Shown here piece after piece: positions 22,881-33,632 of a stretch of DNA of 64,000 bases. Within the stretch, counting starts at the first letter, position 1. Each line of letters opens with the position of its first letter. The stretch is taken from positions 19,711,313 to 19,775,312 of the forward strand of contig NC_092800.1 of the NCBI RefSeq assembly GCF_918797505.1, written 5' to 3'. Below the pieces are notes generated by a model. That model ran no database searches and had not been told where the DNA came from. It worked only from the letters and a program-made list of their open reading frames with translations. This DNA is from Bemisia tabaci. Lineage: Eukaryota > Arthropoda > Insecta > Hemiptera > Aleyrodidae. The position numbers and the translations under genes are program-made.

Positions 22881-23631
22881 AGTTCTCCCACATATTCTAT
22901 CGACTGAACTCTCTCTGAAGTGGCTCGCGCAGCTTTTACGGACTTCGCGTCCGTTGAAAATGTAAATCAGCTTTCATGCACCACCCCGTTTGTAAACGCA
23001 AAAGGCCAGTCCGCGCTATCGCTTACGAACTCGTGCATATAATTAATTGGGATACTGTCGATCGTTTCGCCTACTCGTTTTCATCCCCGCATGAAATGAC
23101 ACTTCGCTCCGCTGCATAAACGCGTCAGTAACTTAAACCCGCCACGAAAAAGATCAGTAAGCACATTTCGGGTTTGAGCCCTGCGGTGCACGCGATGTGC
23201 GCAAATCGCGGTTTACGTCGTGATGCTTTTACTGCTGTTTTCCGTAATACGGTATAGTCGGTGGGTCGCCGGTATCGGCAGTCAGGCGAATATGTGCGTT
23301 ACGCGTTAGTCGTTAGTGGCGGAGGGGGGGGGGGTAGGGGTGTTACAGGGGGCGGGGGTGTAGTAGACGACTCTGCGCTAATTGCAAGTTGATTAAGGCT
23401 CGGGAGTTTTCATCTGCTGTTTGCCCCTTGTTGAGCGGAAAATGACTCGCTCCTCGTTCAGGTGAATGTGTGCGTTGCGATGTATTTGCCAGGCTGCCAA
23501 AATGGCGGTGTGTGCATTGCAAGTAGTTTTCAAAAGGTATTCCGCGGTCCCGGAGGAAATTGTAGGGTTTTTTCCTGCTGGAATTCAAATTATTTGAACG
23601 TGCGATAAAAAAAATTCCAGCCCTGGAAGCT
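22881..23631. other. Non-coding stretch with a G-run cluster
   Basis: No supported gene. Closely spaced G runs lie at about 23322-23357. Confidence 0.5.
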
Positions 23632-23759
23632 GTACTTACGGGTTTTATAGACATTCTGTCCGCGTTCCGGGCTCAAAGGCCGGTAGGTTCGGACGTAGCA
23701 CCCGTAACTTTTGGCCTCTGAGCTTGGAACGGAGTTTTGTCTACATATGGCCCGTAACT
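23632..23759. mobile_element. Family J foldback, copy 1
   Basis: Ends CTTACGGGTTTTATAGACAT and the complement GTCTACATATGGCCCGTAA, with CGTTCCGGGCTC near the left and a matching block near the right. About 128 bp; second copy near 47583. Confidence 0.6.
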
Positions 23760-24162
23760 ATTTTCTTCAGTGATATGTGAAATTAATACTCAAAATTTTG
23801 AAAATCCCCATGTGTCCCGTGAGACTTGGCCCTCTCCACCAATGAAGGTTGTAGAGAAATTAGAGAAGTGATTGCAAGTCCAAGGTTTGTACGTACCTAA
23901 GTGATTGACACAAAAAAATCAGCTGAAGTGTCGTACTTAGTCACTATTTTCAACGTTTCTGGAAGTATTTTGAAAATTAAGTAATTTAGTTAACATGTTT
24001 TTTGACACCTCTATTCACCGTTCCTGAGATATTGGTAATCAAAACTGTGCCTAGTGACATCACGTATCGTGGGATGGACGCAAGAATTGTCCGTGCAAAG
24101 TTAAATCGCAATCATCTTCATTTTATTCTCTGTGGATGGATAACAGTCAATTTACAAACGTT

Positions 24163-24490
24163 AAAGCGCCTTCATTTTCGTCTGATACTGTGCAATACCT
24201 CTGTGGTGGAATAGTTGCTCAGAGCGCCTTCAAGAGTGTAGCCTCGACTTGATTGCAGAAAATCATGATTGCCGCTGATATTACTCTCAAGTGCGTGCGT
24301 AGTTACAAATTGTCTTATCACTGATGGTGAGGTAAAAAACATTTATACCTCAATTAGCGACGTTGCAAGTTTTTCACTGCCTATTTTGTGCGGGTAAACG
24401 AATATGAACGCTTCAAAATCTGCCGTGATTTTTCCGAGATATTACAAAAAATATTATTTTAATTTTCAGTCAACTCTAATTGTACGGTGT
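24163..24490 (+). repeat. Family C dispersed repeat, copy 2
   Basis: GCGCCTTCATTTTCGTCTG, GATACTGTGCAATACC, GGAATAGTTGCTC, AGCGCCTTCAA, then GCGACGTTGCAAG. This is the least interrupted copy in the window. Confidence 0.65.
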
Positions 24491-24650
24491 ACGCTTTTGT
24501 TCAAAAAGAAATAAAGAATTATGAGTAGGAATATGTTTTAACGAAGAAATTATCCGATTTGTAACTCCATCCCGCCATTTAAAATCCCTAATTATAGTTT
24601 ATTTGTTATTTTAAAGGTAACTAAACCAATGAGCTCCTTCAAAGTTTTAC

Positions 24651-25049
24651 TTAAGGTGATTCGATGGACGCCATAATTTGTGTCAGAACGGCATGCGATA
24701 TATCGCATCAATTGGTTCCATTTTTTCAGCTACTCGTCATTTTTCTCCAATTTTGAGATCGCAATTCTGTTGTCAGGAGACTACAGCAATCACTTACCAA
24801 TTTTAACAAAGAAATTCAACGTAATAAAGGCGTGGTTTTTTCAGAGAGAAAACATCGCATTCGATACCGATATCGAAACTGCACTCGAATGCGATATTTT
24901 CTCTCTAAAAAAACCACGCCTTTATTACGTTGAATTTCTTTGTTAAAATTGGTAAGCGAGTGCTTTAGTCTCCTAAAAATGGAATCAATTGATGCGATAT
25001 ATCGCATGCCGTTCTGACACAAAATATGGCGTCCATCGAATCACCTTAA
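24651..25049. mobile_element. 399-bp foldback element flanked by TTAA
   Basis: Ends TTAAGGTGATTCGATGGACG and complement. Both arms carry GTCAGAACGGCATGCGATAT with an ATATCGCAT palindrome, and further in AACAAAGAAATTCAACGTAA and GGCGTGGTTTTTT. The left arm has about 50 bp extra. Outermost TTAA on both sides suits a TTAA target site, or TA if the element is read as starting two bases further in. Non-coding. Confidence 0.75.
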
Positions 25050-26069
25050 ACATTTTCGATGGAGGTCGGAAATTTACATACAATTAAGAAAAAGGCTTTC
25101 GGTTCGTACTATTTTACAAAATAAAGCACAAGAGGAGATCTGCAACGTTGCAATCGGAGATACGCAACTTTTCACTTCAGCCATCGATACCGGGGGCTAA
25201 AATCTTCGTATCCACTGGGAGGACCTCCTTTAAAAAATAGCTTAATGCAGCAAGCAAATGGAACTGAAGACAAGCGAAAGTAGTTAAAGTTACCATAAAA
25301 GGGAGAAAAAAATCTTAATCTGACAAGGCTTTAATCTGAGACGCTGGGCTGCCCTCAAAGACAGATTACAGGGAAGCAATCAAGTCAACAGAGACAAAAG
25401 AACGAAAACAAGAGGTAGAGTCGAAACGAGGAGGGATGGAGGGTAAAGAGGAGGACGAGAATAAGAGGGGCACGGGGGAGAGGGGGCGAGACAGCAAGAA
25501 GAGCCGCCAAAGAGTATCTGCTTGGAATGGGGAGTCTAAAAAAAAGCCCGCATCAGTAAGAGAAAAGGGTTATTAATTACACTTAGAAACTGTCTTCAAC
25601 ACTCTTCCAAGCCTTTGTTCCCGAGCGTCGCGCAACTTTGACCACTTGTAAAATTAATTTTAAAAAAGGATTGTCCCAGTGAAAAAGGGTGCGCAAAGGA
25701 CCGGAGGAGGGACGGGATCTCGGAAGGTATAAGTGCGCCGCCCCTGGGATTTAGATGGCTCACATCCTCTTCAAATTATCATCCTCTTCATATTCACAAA
25801 CATTCGTGTTTTGTCGGTGTCCTCGGGTTTCATTCTTGACAATTATTAGTCGGGGCTGGGGAAATATGGAGTAGTTAATCACTGCAAATTTGACTTATTG
25901 ACATTGTTTTTTCATCTTATGTATTGGCTCTTTTACTGTGATTTATTTACGGGTCTTTATTCTCAGTCGTTTCTCAACTTTTTGTTTCATTTTGACCAAG
26001 CATTAATGCAACTATGAGTTCCCCGAATTTCGGTTTTTTTTTTCATAGTTCTATCTAGGCGTATCGTCT
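25050..26069. other. Non-coding stretch, no gene seen
   Basis: No supported gene. A GAGGA-rich purine tract lies at 25430-25500. A TATAAG at 25727 with downstream TCACATC weakly resembles a core promoter, but no reading frame follows. Confidence 0.45.
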
Positions 26070-26503
26070 CTCCTCCGACGTATATTCCAGAGTTGCCAAA
26101 TTTCCCATCTACACGGAAAAAAAATTAGGTAGCATTTACCATATTCTGGTTCATAGACGGCACAATCAGAGAGTTTGGTAGCTTTCATCAAAATTATCGT
26201 GAAAGTAACAGTATTTTTCCTTATTGTGACAAAAATGTTGGTAGAAGTTACCATACTCTCTGGTTGTACCGTTTTGTAACCAGAGTACGGTTAATGCTAC
26301 CCAACATTTTTTCCCGTGTAGAACATGCACTTTTGGGGAAAGTTGTGTTTACTTTTCCTTGAAATTGTTAGATATTTTAGACTAAATTGGGAAAAAATTG
26401 TCTAAAAATTTGACGAGAAATATTCACAATTTCCCCTTCGTTTTATTGAAGGAGATTTGGCAACGTCTGAGGGCTTATACTGTATTTTTCCTTAGTACGG
26501 CAG
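26070..26503. mobile_element. Family A element interrupted by a foldback
   Basis: Left part has CGACGTATATTCCAGAGTTG and CCAAATTTCCC. The right part resumes after 26320 and ends GGAGATTTGGCAACGTC...TTTTTCCTTAGTACGGCAG. The insert occupies 26110-26320. Confidence 0.6.
26110..26320. mobile_element. Foldback with TACACGGAAAAAA ends, nested in family A
   Basis: Ends TACACGGAAAAAAAATTAGG and complement (ATTTTTTCCCGTGTA), with GTAGCATTTACC opposite GGTTAATGCTAC. 211 bp, non-coding. Confidence 0.7.
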
Positions 26504-26650
26504 GTAAAAACTTCACCGTGCATAATATAAAAATCTTAAGATATGTGCTGGAGGGTATGATACTATTATACCATCTCCGAGGAGCTCATCATGCCTATTC
26601 AATTAATTGCAGGCGTTTTTATCTTCCGGCGCTTTACGCTATATGGAGCT
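26504..26650 (+). repeat. Second copy of the segment downstream of family A
   Basis: See 20433-20590: shared GATACTATTATACC, GGAGCTCATC, TGCCTATTCAATT and GCAGGCGTTTTTAT blocks in the same order. Confidence 0.5.
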
Positions 26651-26689
26651 CTTACATGTGTGAAGGATTTGCGATTTAAGTACTGCATT

Positions 26690-26963
26690 GGAAAATTGAG
26701 GCATTTTTCGGTAAAAGCGCGTATGAGGCTTGCAATGGTGCTAAGATTGTGTAGTTTTTTAAAGCGTTTGCGGCAGATGACTATTCAAAGTCGGCTTACT
26801 TCCTTACAATAAAGCGGAATAACTCGGAGCAGATTTAGGAAAAAATTCATAACAGAACTGTCGGATAAGTTACTCCCAACTAGAGAACTACGTTGCATAA
26901 TCTAATTAGCAGAATTGGCAGTCCTATACGCCCTTTCACCGAAAAATGCCTCAATTTTTAAGC
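26690..26963. mobile_element. Foldback element (AAAATTGAGGCATTTTTCGG arms)
   Basis: Left arm AAAATTGAGGCATTTTTCGG then GTAAAAGCGCGTAT. Right arm CTATACGCCCTTTCACCG then AAAAATGCCTCAATTTTT. The unique interior encodes nothing. Confidence 0.55.
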
Positions 26964-27121
26964 ACCTAGATTGCGTTTCGAAAAGGCCCAAAAATTATTC
27001 TCGGAGCATTATCTTCTCTCCTTGAGGAATTGCTCGCCTACACTCCTTCCGCAACCCGCACGGTGCACCGCGGAATAAATTACTTCCACCCGTCTTTGCA
27101 GAGCGTGAAAACTACGGGTGC

Positions 27122-27357
27122 ACTGAGAAAAAACTATGGCTTATAAACCTATTAGAGGTAAATATGGAACACCACTAATAGTAGTACCTCTACATATAAT
27201 AATAGCACATATACCTTAGTTATGGTACGGGGTACCTTAATTAGGTACAGAGACCTTAGTATGGTTCACAGACCGAGAATCATTAGTTTATTTACGACTA
27301 TTATAGGTGTTCCATATTTACCTCTAATAGGTTTATAAACCATAGTTTTTTCTCAGT
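27122..27357. mobile_element. Foldback with ACTGAGAAAAAAC ends and GTGC duplication
   Basis: Ends ACTGAGAAAAAACTATGG and complement, extended by CCTATTAGAGGTAAATATGG. GTGC is present immediately outside both ends (27118-27121 and 27358-27361), a 4-bp target duplication. 236 bp, non-coding. Confidence 0.75.
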
Positions 27358-27372
27358 GTGCAGCGAGGCTTT

Positions 27373-27631
27373 CTCTGCCGCACTAAGGAAAAACGCCGCA
27401 CGAGTATTCGAAAGTTGCCAAATTGCCCCGGATAAAACATAAATTTTTGAGAACGATTATGCGTATTTCTCATTGAAATTTTCAGACACTTTAGACGTAA
27501 TTGCGCACAAAATTGTCCGAAACAATTGAAGAGAAAAATTCAAGATTTTTCCAAGTGAATTAAGGTTATTTTATTGAAGGAAATTTGGCAACTTTTGAAG
27601 GTTTATACGGCGTTCTTCCTTAGCGCAGCGG
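27373..27631. mobile_element. Family A element
   Basis: CTGCCGCACTAAGGAAAAAC and GAAAGTTGCCAAATT at the left; GAAATTTGGCAAC...CGGCGTTCTTCCTTAGCG at the right. Confidence 0.65.
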
Positions 27632-28124
27632 TTCTTCCCTGCGGTTCCAGCCTTATAAAAGTCACCGGCGCATCCCAGCGACGTAGCCCCCACCCCCACC
27701 CACCACTCAACCCACCCCTAACTCCCGCGGCATGCGATTAAATTAAACTCCCTCAAAATATGATTGATTATCACCGCATCATTGTCCAAACACGCATAAA
27801 TAGGCTTGGGCCCTGCTCCCCGGTTCCCGCCTCTTTTCTCAGCCCCCCCCCCCCCCCCCCCCCGCGGCGCGCCACTCTGTCCCCTGTGGTCACAAACTCA
27901 TATACCACCGCGTTACTGACGTTCATTCAAACGTTGCGTCGGCCGTTTGAAATAATTCTTCGTTTTTAGACGCTGTCGCTCCGCTGAATGCGGCGTTATA
28001 ATAATGTGGCGAATACGATGCGATGAATCGCATGTAGCAGCTTTTTAATTCCTTAAATTTTGGATGATTTGAGGTTCTTTTGTCTTGATTTGATGGATCG
28101 TATTTAGTAGTAGAGAACCCACGC
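27632..28124. other. Non-coding stretch with a 21-C run
   Basis: No supported gene. C21 at 27843-27863 lies in a C/G-rich patch. Confidence 0.5.
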
Positions 28125-28633
28125 AATGGAGATGTTGGATGTGTGAGGAATTTGCGATTTGACTGTTGATTCTTATGTAAAAGTTCGCGAGAAACACGAT
28201 GGTGCCACTGGTTTTTTCTGAAACCATCTCCCAAGCTCAAGTAAAGCTCTCGAGTTGAGGCCAAAATGGAGGGGATATCCCACGCTATCCTGAGAGTCCA
28301 CCTCTACGTCAAGACGAACTTTCCATGCAAAGATAGGGAGTAAATACACTGACAGGGTGGCCACTTTAATTGGGGACTCCAAAACTGAAAACACGGCAAC
28401 CCTGCTAATGTATTTGCTCCCTATCTTTGCATGGAGAGTTCGTCTTGACGTAGAGGTGGACTCTCAGGATAGCATGGGATATTCCCTCCATTACAGCCTC
28501 AACTTAGAGAGCGTTTTTCAAGCTCGGGAGTTGATTTCAGGGAAAATCAGTGGGACCACCGTGTTTCTCGCGAACTTTTACAGAGGAACCAATAGTAAAA
28601 TCGCAAATTCCTCACTTACGCAACATCTCCATT
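28125..28633. mobile_element. Family H palindromic element, copy 2
   Basis: AATGGAGATGTTGGATGTG and TGAGGAATTTGCGATTTGAC at the left, complement ending CAACATCTCCATT at the right. Both arms carry GGAGGGGATATCC-type and TTTGCATGGA(G/A)AGTTCG blocks. 509 bp, uninterrupted. Confidence 0.8.
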
Positions 28634-28842
28634 GTGCGTTTTTAATATGGTGCCGTCCAACTTTTTCTCTGGGGTGAGAAGTACTGAGGATATACAGCAC
28701 AGTAATGAAAATTACATGATCGCTATCCTTTTAAATTTACACTATTTTTGGTAGAAAAACAAAAACTAATTGCTATTCTTTTTAGATAAGATGAAGATGC
28801 ACAATTTTTACAGCATTGTAATCGAGTTGGTTCACTCCTGCT

Positions 28843-29498
28843 CAGAGGCGGATTCAGCAATTTGGCAACTCCGGATTTTCTCCATTTAAACCCATGCTAA
28901 ATAATCGATTCTTGTCGGAGCCCCCGATCCCTCCAAGAATTGATATATTTCCATAGGTTTAACCCATTGACTTACAATGACGGCTCCCAGCCGTCATCGC
29001 AGCGCTGGGCCAGCTCTGCAATGACGGCTCAGAGCCGTCCGCTGATTGTTCGCGTTCTTTCGGCAATTCTCCGGTAGATTGCGTTCTCATCAATGTTTAT
29101 ATGAGTAGTGTGGCCACCCTATGACTTATTGTGTACGGTAATTTCTTGTTTTGTTGCGGTATTTTCATATTACTGTGCGTTTGCACATGAAATAACCTCA
29201 AAATTTTCTGATTTTCGCTGATCTTGCGATTTTTGCGATTTTGACAGCTATAAACCACATAAAAAAATCATTGTGTTCAAAGTTTTCACCATTTTTCTCA
29301 AACGTTGTATTGTGAATGCTTATTTTGTCAATTTTCACCCTTTGAGAAATAATTTCTGGATTATTTTGAAGTGTTCAAAGTTGCTGATTTTCGCCAAATT
29401 AAATCGTAATTCCTGGCCCGGCAGGGTCAAATTAAATCATAAGTCAATGGGTTAAATGGAGGAAATACAATGTTCCCAATTTGCTAGATCCGCCAATG
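28843..29498. mobile_element. Family R hAT-like element, copy 1, carrying a nested insertion
   Basis: Ends CAGAGGCGGATTCAG and the complement-like CTAGATCCGCCAATG, with TTCTCCATTTAAACC opposite GGTTTAAATGGAGG. An exact 8-bp duplication CTCCTGCT flanks it (28835-28842 and 29499-29506), as in hAT. Removing the nested element at 28963-29451 leaves about 163 bp, close to the 160-bp copy at 54831. Confidence 0.85.
28963..29451. mobile_element. piggyBac-like non-autonomous element nested in family R
   Basis: 489 bp with ends CCCATTGACTTA and complement TAAGTCAATGGG, flanked on both sides by TTAA (28959-28962 and 29452-29455). TTAA target duplication plus CCC-starting ends define the piggyBac type. 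The interior has a direct CAATGACGGCTC repeat and encodes no transposase. Confidence 0.85.
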
Positions 29499-29506
29499 CT
29501 CCTGCT

Positions 29507-30342
29507 AAGTGCGATGCGAATTTGCCCCGTAAAGAGTTGCCGGTTTTTTTTTCTTAACAAATGTGGCAAGTGTGCAATCTTGTCCAGCGGTCATACAAAA
29601 GACCGATTCAGTGGTTGCGTCATTTGATATATTTGATGGTTCCAATCAAAACAAAAACATGACCTCAATCTCAGATTCAACATTTTCCACCGATACCGGT
29701 CCGTCCTGCGCATTTGAAAGGGCACCGAACGTCAATCAGACGTTGGTCATTTGGCATCGTTTCATCGAGTGACGTAGCCACTAAATCAGTCCAAAGGACG
29801 AGGCAGAGGCACTACTCTTGCGGTGACGTAAAGGCAAGGCCGCGAAGAATCCTGAGGTTGAAATGTAAATATTGGCCGGCGAAATATCCACCCCTAGATA
29901 AAGGTCGTGGGGGAGGGGGTTGTGGGTGAACTTGGCCGAGGGAGCGGCTGGGTGGAGGGGAGGAGGGGAGAAAGGAGTTATTGTATCGGGTGCGGATCGA
30001 TTGACGAGTGTCAAGAAGTTTGGTCAAATAAATCAGAGGAGGCCCGTATGGTGGGCGCATGGGTCTATGAATACAAGTACTCAGTCGTCGATCGCCGAAT
30101 CAAATTTGTGAGGCCGCACAATGGGCTCGTAAAATTCTTCCTTTTGGGGATTTTGAAAATCGGAGGGATGGACCACGAGACGACGGGGGGAAAAAAATCA
30201 TCGTTCAACGTACGAAAATCCACTACGAGGTTGCAAAATTCACATGCAAACAATTCTATATTGAGCGTTCACCACGTTAGTAGTGAACGCTCTCTCCCGT
30301 CGTTTTGCATCGGGTATCTTACTAATGTATCCATTGGTAAAG
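29507..30342. other. Non-coding stretch, no gene supported
   Basis: Open frames of 60-150 codons overlap on both strands, with low complexity in the G-rich part (29905-29970). None shows a domain or splice context I can support. Confidence 0.4.
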
Positions 30343-30350
30343 GCCCGCAC

Positions 30351-30654
30351 TAGAGTCCCTTTTTGTCAAGATAACACCCCTCATGGAGTCACAAACGGGA
30401 ATAAAGATTACAGAAATTGAACGTTTTTTGTAATCTTTGATCGGCTCATTCTCAAACTCCTTTCTCCGTTCCTTCTCTCATTCCGTTTGTTCCTTGCCAA
30501 ACCCGCAATTCCCTGGTCCATTCCAGAATATAATCTTTGCAATCGGTGAAAATGTAAACTTTATTCCCGTTTGTGACACAGTGAAGGCCTAAAATACGGG
30601 AACCATTCAGAGATGGATTCACATTGTCTTGACTCTCAGTATAAAGGGACTCTA
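30351..30654. mobile_element. Family K hAT-like element
   Basis: 304 bp with ends TAGAGTCCCTTT and AAAGGGACTCTA, and an exact 8-bp duplication GCCCGCAC at 30343-30350 and 30655-30662. CAAACGGGAATAAAG and CTTTATTCCCGTTTG form inner inverted blocks. No coding content. Confidence 0.85.
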
Positions 30655-30662
30655 GCCCGCAC

Positions 30663-31536
30663 TGCTCTATGGGAATCGTCGCCATTTTTCGTGGCGGGAA
30701 GCAATACCTATTTTCTCAATTTTTTTATGTACCATTCCTACCTTTCCTCCTATTTTGTCCACTTTATGTAATGCCTGTAGGCTTGTCATCGAGAAATTAA
30801 TAGTTGATGTGACTTGGTTCCTTTCTGCTTAATACGGTCCAAATTCTTGTTCTATGATCCGAATTTCTGCATTGCTACAGATTGGCTACTCGAAGGCGCA
30901 GAACAACTGTGGAGGATTGATCCTCTTAGTGTGTCTATGGTTAGAGAGGGAGGGGCTCCTAGTTTCCGTCCGTTTTCGGGTCAGTTGACTCCCTGGAAAT
31001 TTCGGGACCCCAACATTTTCAAATTAGACCCAAAGCTCTCGAAGTTAAAGTGAAAATGGCTATTTAAGCAGGAGAGAATGTTCGATTGCCAGGGAAAAGG
31101 CTGCGGATCTCAAACCACCATTTCCGAGGACCCTTTGAGCGGCGCGGCGGGACAATAAACCTCAAGCAACATGGGTGTTGAGCAGGAAGTAGGGCGGGAG
31201 AATCGAAGGCGAACGGAAGGAAAACAGAATGGAATGCAGGGTCGGCCGGGCCGGCCAGGGATCCGTAATGTATGTTTACGCAGCCACACTTTCGTCCGGG
31301 CGCTAACCGCCGCCGAGGGTTACGGAGAATTCCTCCTGTTATTACGGACGAGCCGAGCCGCCGCCGCTGCGAACATGCTCGCGTTTCATTTCCGTGTCTT
31401 CGAGCCGTGTTTATGGTGGTTGGAACCGTGAAGGAAGGACTCTATGTTTATTGCGATGTTTCGTGCTTTTGCGCATATTACGATTTTCGAGGAGAAATTC
31501 TAAAGGCGAATTTTATTTTAACAGATTTGCCACAGT
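30663..31536. other. Non-coding stretch with a CpG-rich part
   Basis: No supported gene. 31140-31440 is CG-rich and could be a regulatory island or a first exon, but no domain is visible. Near 30810 lies a family M end fragment (GTTGATGTGACTTGG). Confidence 0.4.
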
Positions 31537-31813
31537 GGCCGGCTATCATTTTCGCCCACTTTTTGCGATTTTATAATTCCGCCCACTTTTCGCGATTATC
31601 ATTTCCGCCCACTTTTTTTTATTTTTATAATTTACCTATGAGACTTGGCAACGATGAGGCAAAAAGAAGAAGAAACAAAGTCTCGAAGCACTCACCGGTT
31701 AAGGACTTAAAGCTAGGCCAATGTTAGGCCTTACATCAGAGTATTAATCGGAAAAAGTGGGCGGAAACGATAATCAGCGAAAACTGTGCGGAAATGGAAA
31801 GTGGGCGGAAATT
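31537..31813. repeat. Inverted repeat built of TTCCGCCCACTTTT units
   Basis: Three spaced copies of (T)TNCGCCCACTTTT with GCGATTATNAT at 31550-31620, and the complement AAAAGTGGGCGGAAAC...GTGGGCGGAAAT at 31755-31813. Possibly a foldback element with internally repeated ends. Confidence 0.6.
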
Positions 31814-31849
31814 ATACGCAGCCACCACTCCTGACTGTGGCGGCTGCGT

Positions 31850-32119
31850 ATCATACCGGGAAAACCGGGAAATGTCAGGGAATGGTAAAAAATCAGGGGA
31901 AACCTGGAAATGTCCGGGAATATGATGAAAGTGTCTGGGGAAAATTGATAAGAACCTTTATTTGTTTTTTAAAATGAGTTTGACGTTTCGAACAAGAAAT
32001 TTTGCCCCAAAACTATGTTTTATCATGTCTTTTTGACCATCTGGCGCATCTTCAATTGTCAGGGAATTTCACCAAAATATGTTAGGGAATTTCATTTTCC
32101 AAATTCTGTGGCAACCCTG
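31850..32119. mobile_element. Family P element, left end eroded
   Basis: CCGGGAAAACCGGGAAATG, TCAGGGAATGG, ACAAGAAATTTTGCCCC and CGCATCTTCAATTGTCAGGG lead to TGTGGCAACCCTG. The intact CTTCAATTGTCAGGG region shows the empty site of the family L insertion seen at 36908. Confidence 0.65.
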
Positions 32120-32788
32120 TGAACACCGTTACCGACAGATTCTACCGATCGTTTGCGATGGATCGAATCCGTTTTTAGGAAAACCCAACAGGGCGATATC
32201 AAAATCACGCACCATCCATCGTTGCATCGTTCACTGAATTGCTAGGTTTAGACGCAAACGTAGATCTAAGCCCCGAAATAAAATTCGCTTAAAGTGAGTT
32301 TTTGAAATTTTTAGAAACATTTTCATCGATAGAGACGTTTTTCCGTGGAGTCGCAGCATTAGTTGCTGCCCTGTTTTTACACAATCTACTTTGCGCCGCT
32401 ACATATCGCATATCCTTCATATCAACGTCTGAATGCAACTATTCGTACTTGATGGATGTCCCGGTTGCATACATGAAAAGTTGAAGGCGCTCTGGTTATT
32501 CTGATCTTTAAAGTGACGCGCTACTAGTAGTCGCGCAGGTATTGCGATTTACAAGGTCGTGCGATTAATAGCAGCCAAACGTCGTGCATACCGATCGTGA
32601 ATTTCACTGCGTTTGCGATTCAATGGAAAAATTAATGCCTAAGCACGTAAGTCGGACAAAAATGAGTATTTCTTGCCAATGTTCATGCATTGAAAAGCGA
32701 AATCTCGGTATGTGTAACTGGCCTATTCGATCCGAGCACCCATGAGTTTTGAGCTGGTAAGGCTATCTGTGCGAGTCTGAAGTTTTAT
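32120..32788. other. Non-coding stretch, no gene seen
   Basis: No supported gene. 32390-32500 contains a reverse-oriented fragment resembling the ACGAATAGTTG/GCGCCTTCA repeats. Confidence 0.45.
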
Positions 32789-33043
32789 TCTGCCTTGCCA
32801 AGGAAACACGCCGTAGAAAAATTCGAGAGTTGCCAAATTTCTTTCGATAATATGATTAATTTTTAAGAAAGGCATGAATATTTTTCCTTAAAATCTTCAG
32901 GAACTTCAGGTGAAATTGCGAACAATATTATCTAAAAAAATTGGAAGAAAAATATTCATAAGTTCACCAGGAAATTCGTGTTTTATCAATCGAAATTTAG
33001 CAACGCCTGAAGGTCCATACGGCGTTTTTCCTTAGCTTAGCAG
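32789..33043. mobile_element. Family A element
   Basis: Left end TCTGCCTTGCCAAGGAAACA with CGAGAGTTGCCAAATTTC. Right end AAATTTAGCAACGCCTGAAG then CGGCGTTTTTCCTTAGC. Confidence 0.65.
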
Positions 33044-33045
33044 TA

Positions 33046-33632
33046 TTAACGTTGAAATTTTATCACCTTGAATTTTTCCTTGAAATTTTCAAGAACTCTA
33101 GGTGAAATTGCGAAGAAAAGGAAATACCCGAAAAATTTGAAGAAATATATTCCTAAGTTCAACAGGAAATTTGTATTATAATAAAAGAAATTTGGCGACG
33201 CCTGAAGGTTCATCCGTCGTTTTTCCTAGAGCACCTGTATAGGGAGAGTACCGACAGATCGGTTCATGGAGGGCTTAGGGCCCAAAAGTGCAGCCAACCT
33301 TCTAACCAACTTCTAACGCACAAAATTTCACTGCCAGTCTGCAGATTCCAATTCTAACCAAGAAGGCCAAGAATGTACAGAAATGAGCGCTCTTCCGCGA
33401 AATTGAGTAAATTTATGCAAAAACTGAGTCAAACACGTGCTTAATAAAGGACGGTCCGTAACAATAGTATTAGTAAATCGTTCTGGATAATTGAAATTCA
33501 TAGGTTGGCTGCATTTCTGGGCCCTAACTTTATTCGCGGAGGCATCGGTGAAGGCCTGATGGACTTTCGGAGTTTCAGATCTGTCGGTACTCTCCCTATA
33601 CAGGTACTCTAGTTTTTCCTTAGCACGGCCAG
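33046..33632. mobile_element. Family A partial copy interrupted by family F
   Basis: Right two-thirds of family A: TTCCTTGAAATTTTCAAG, GTGAAATTGCGAA, GAAATTTGGCGACGCC. Its terminal GTTTTTCC is duplicated around the 385-bp insert at 33227-33611, after which TTAGCACGGCCAGT completes the end. Confidence 0.7.
33227..33611. mobile_element. Family F non-autonomous hAT-like element, copy 2
   Basis: Exactly 385 bp, like copy 1, with ends TAGAGCACCTGTATAG and CTATACAGGTACTCTA. The 8-bp duplication GTTTTTCC lies at 33219-33226 and 33612-33619 and is a known internal word of the family A host. Confidence 0.9.

Noticed and set aside
25720..25770. TATAAG followed about 30 bp later by TCACATC, resembling a core promoter
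   Set aside because: No reading frame or conserved element follows, and such matches are common by chance.
28125..28633. Several 60-113-codon open frames with similar translations at 15.4, 28.1, 52.9 and 57.9 kb
   Set aside because: They are translations of the palindromic family H element, found on both strands because the arms mirror each other. This is not a gene family.
29907..30353. 148-codon plus-strand open frame
   Set aside because: Low-complexity Gly/Arg start and no recognisable domain or splice context.
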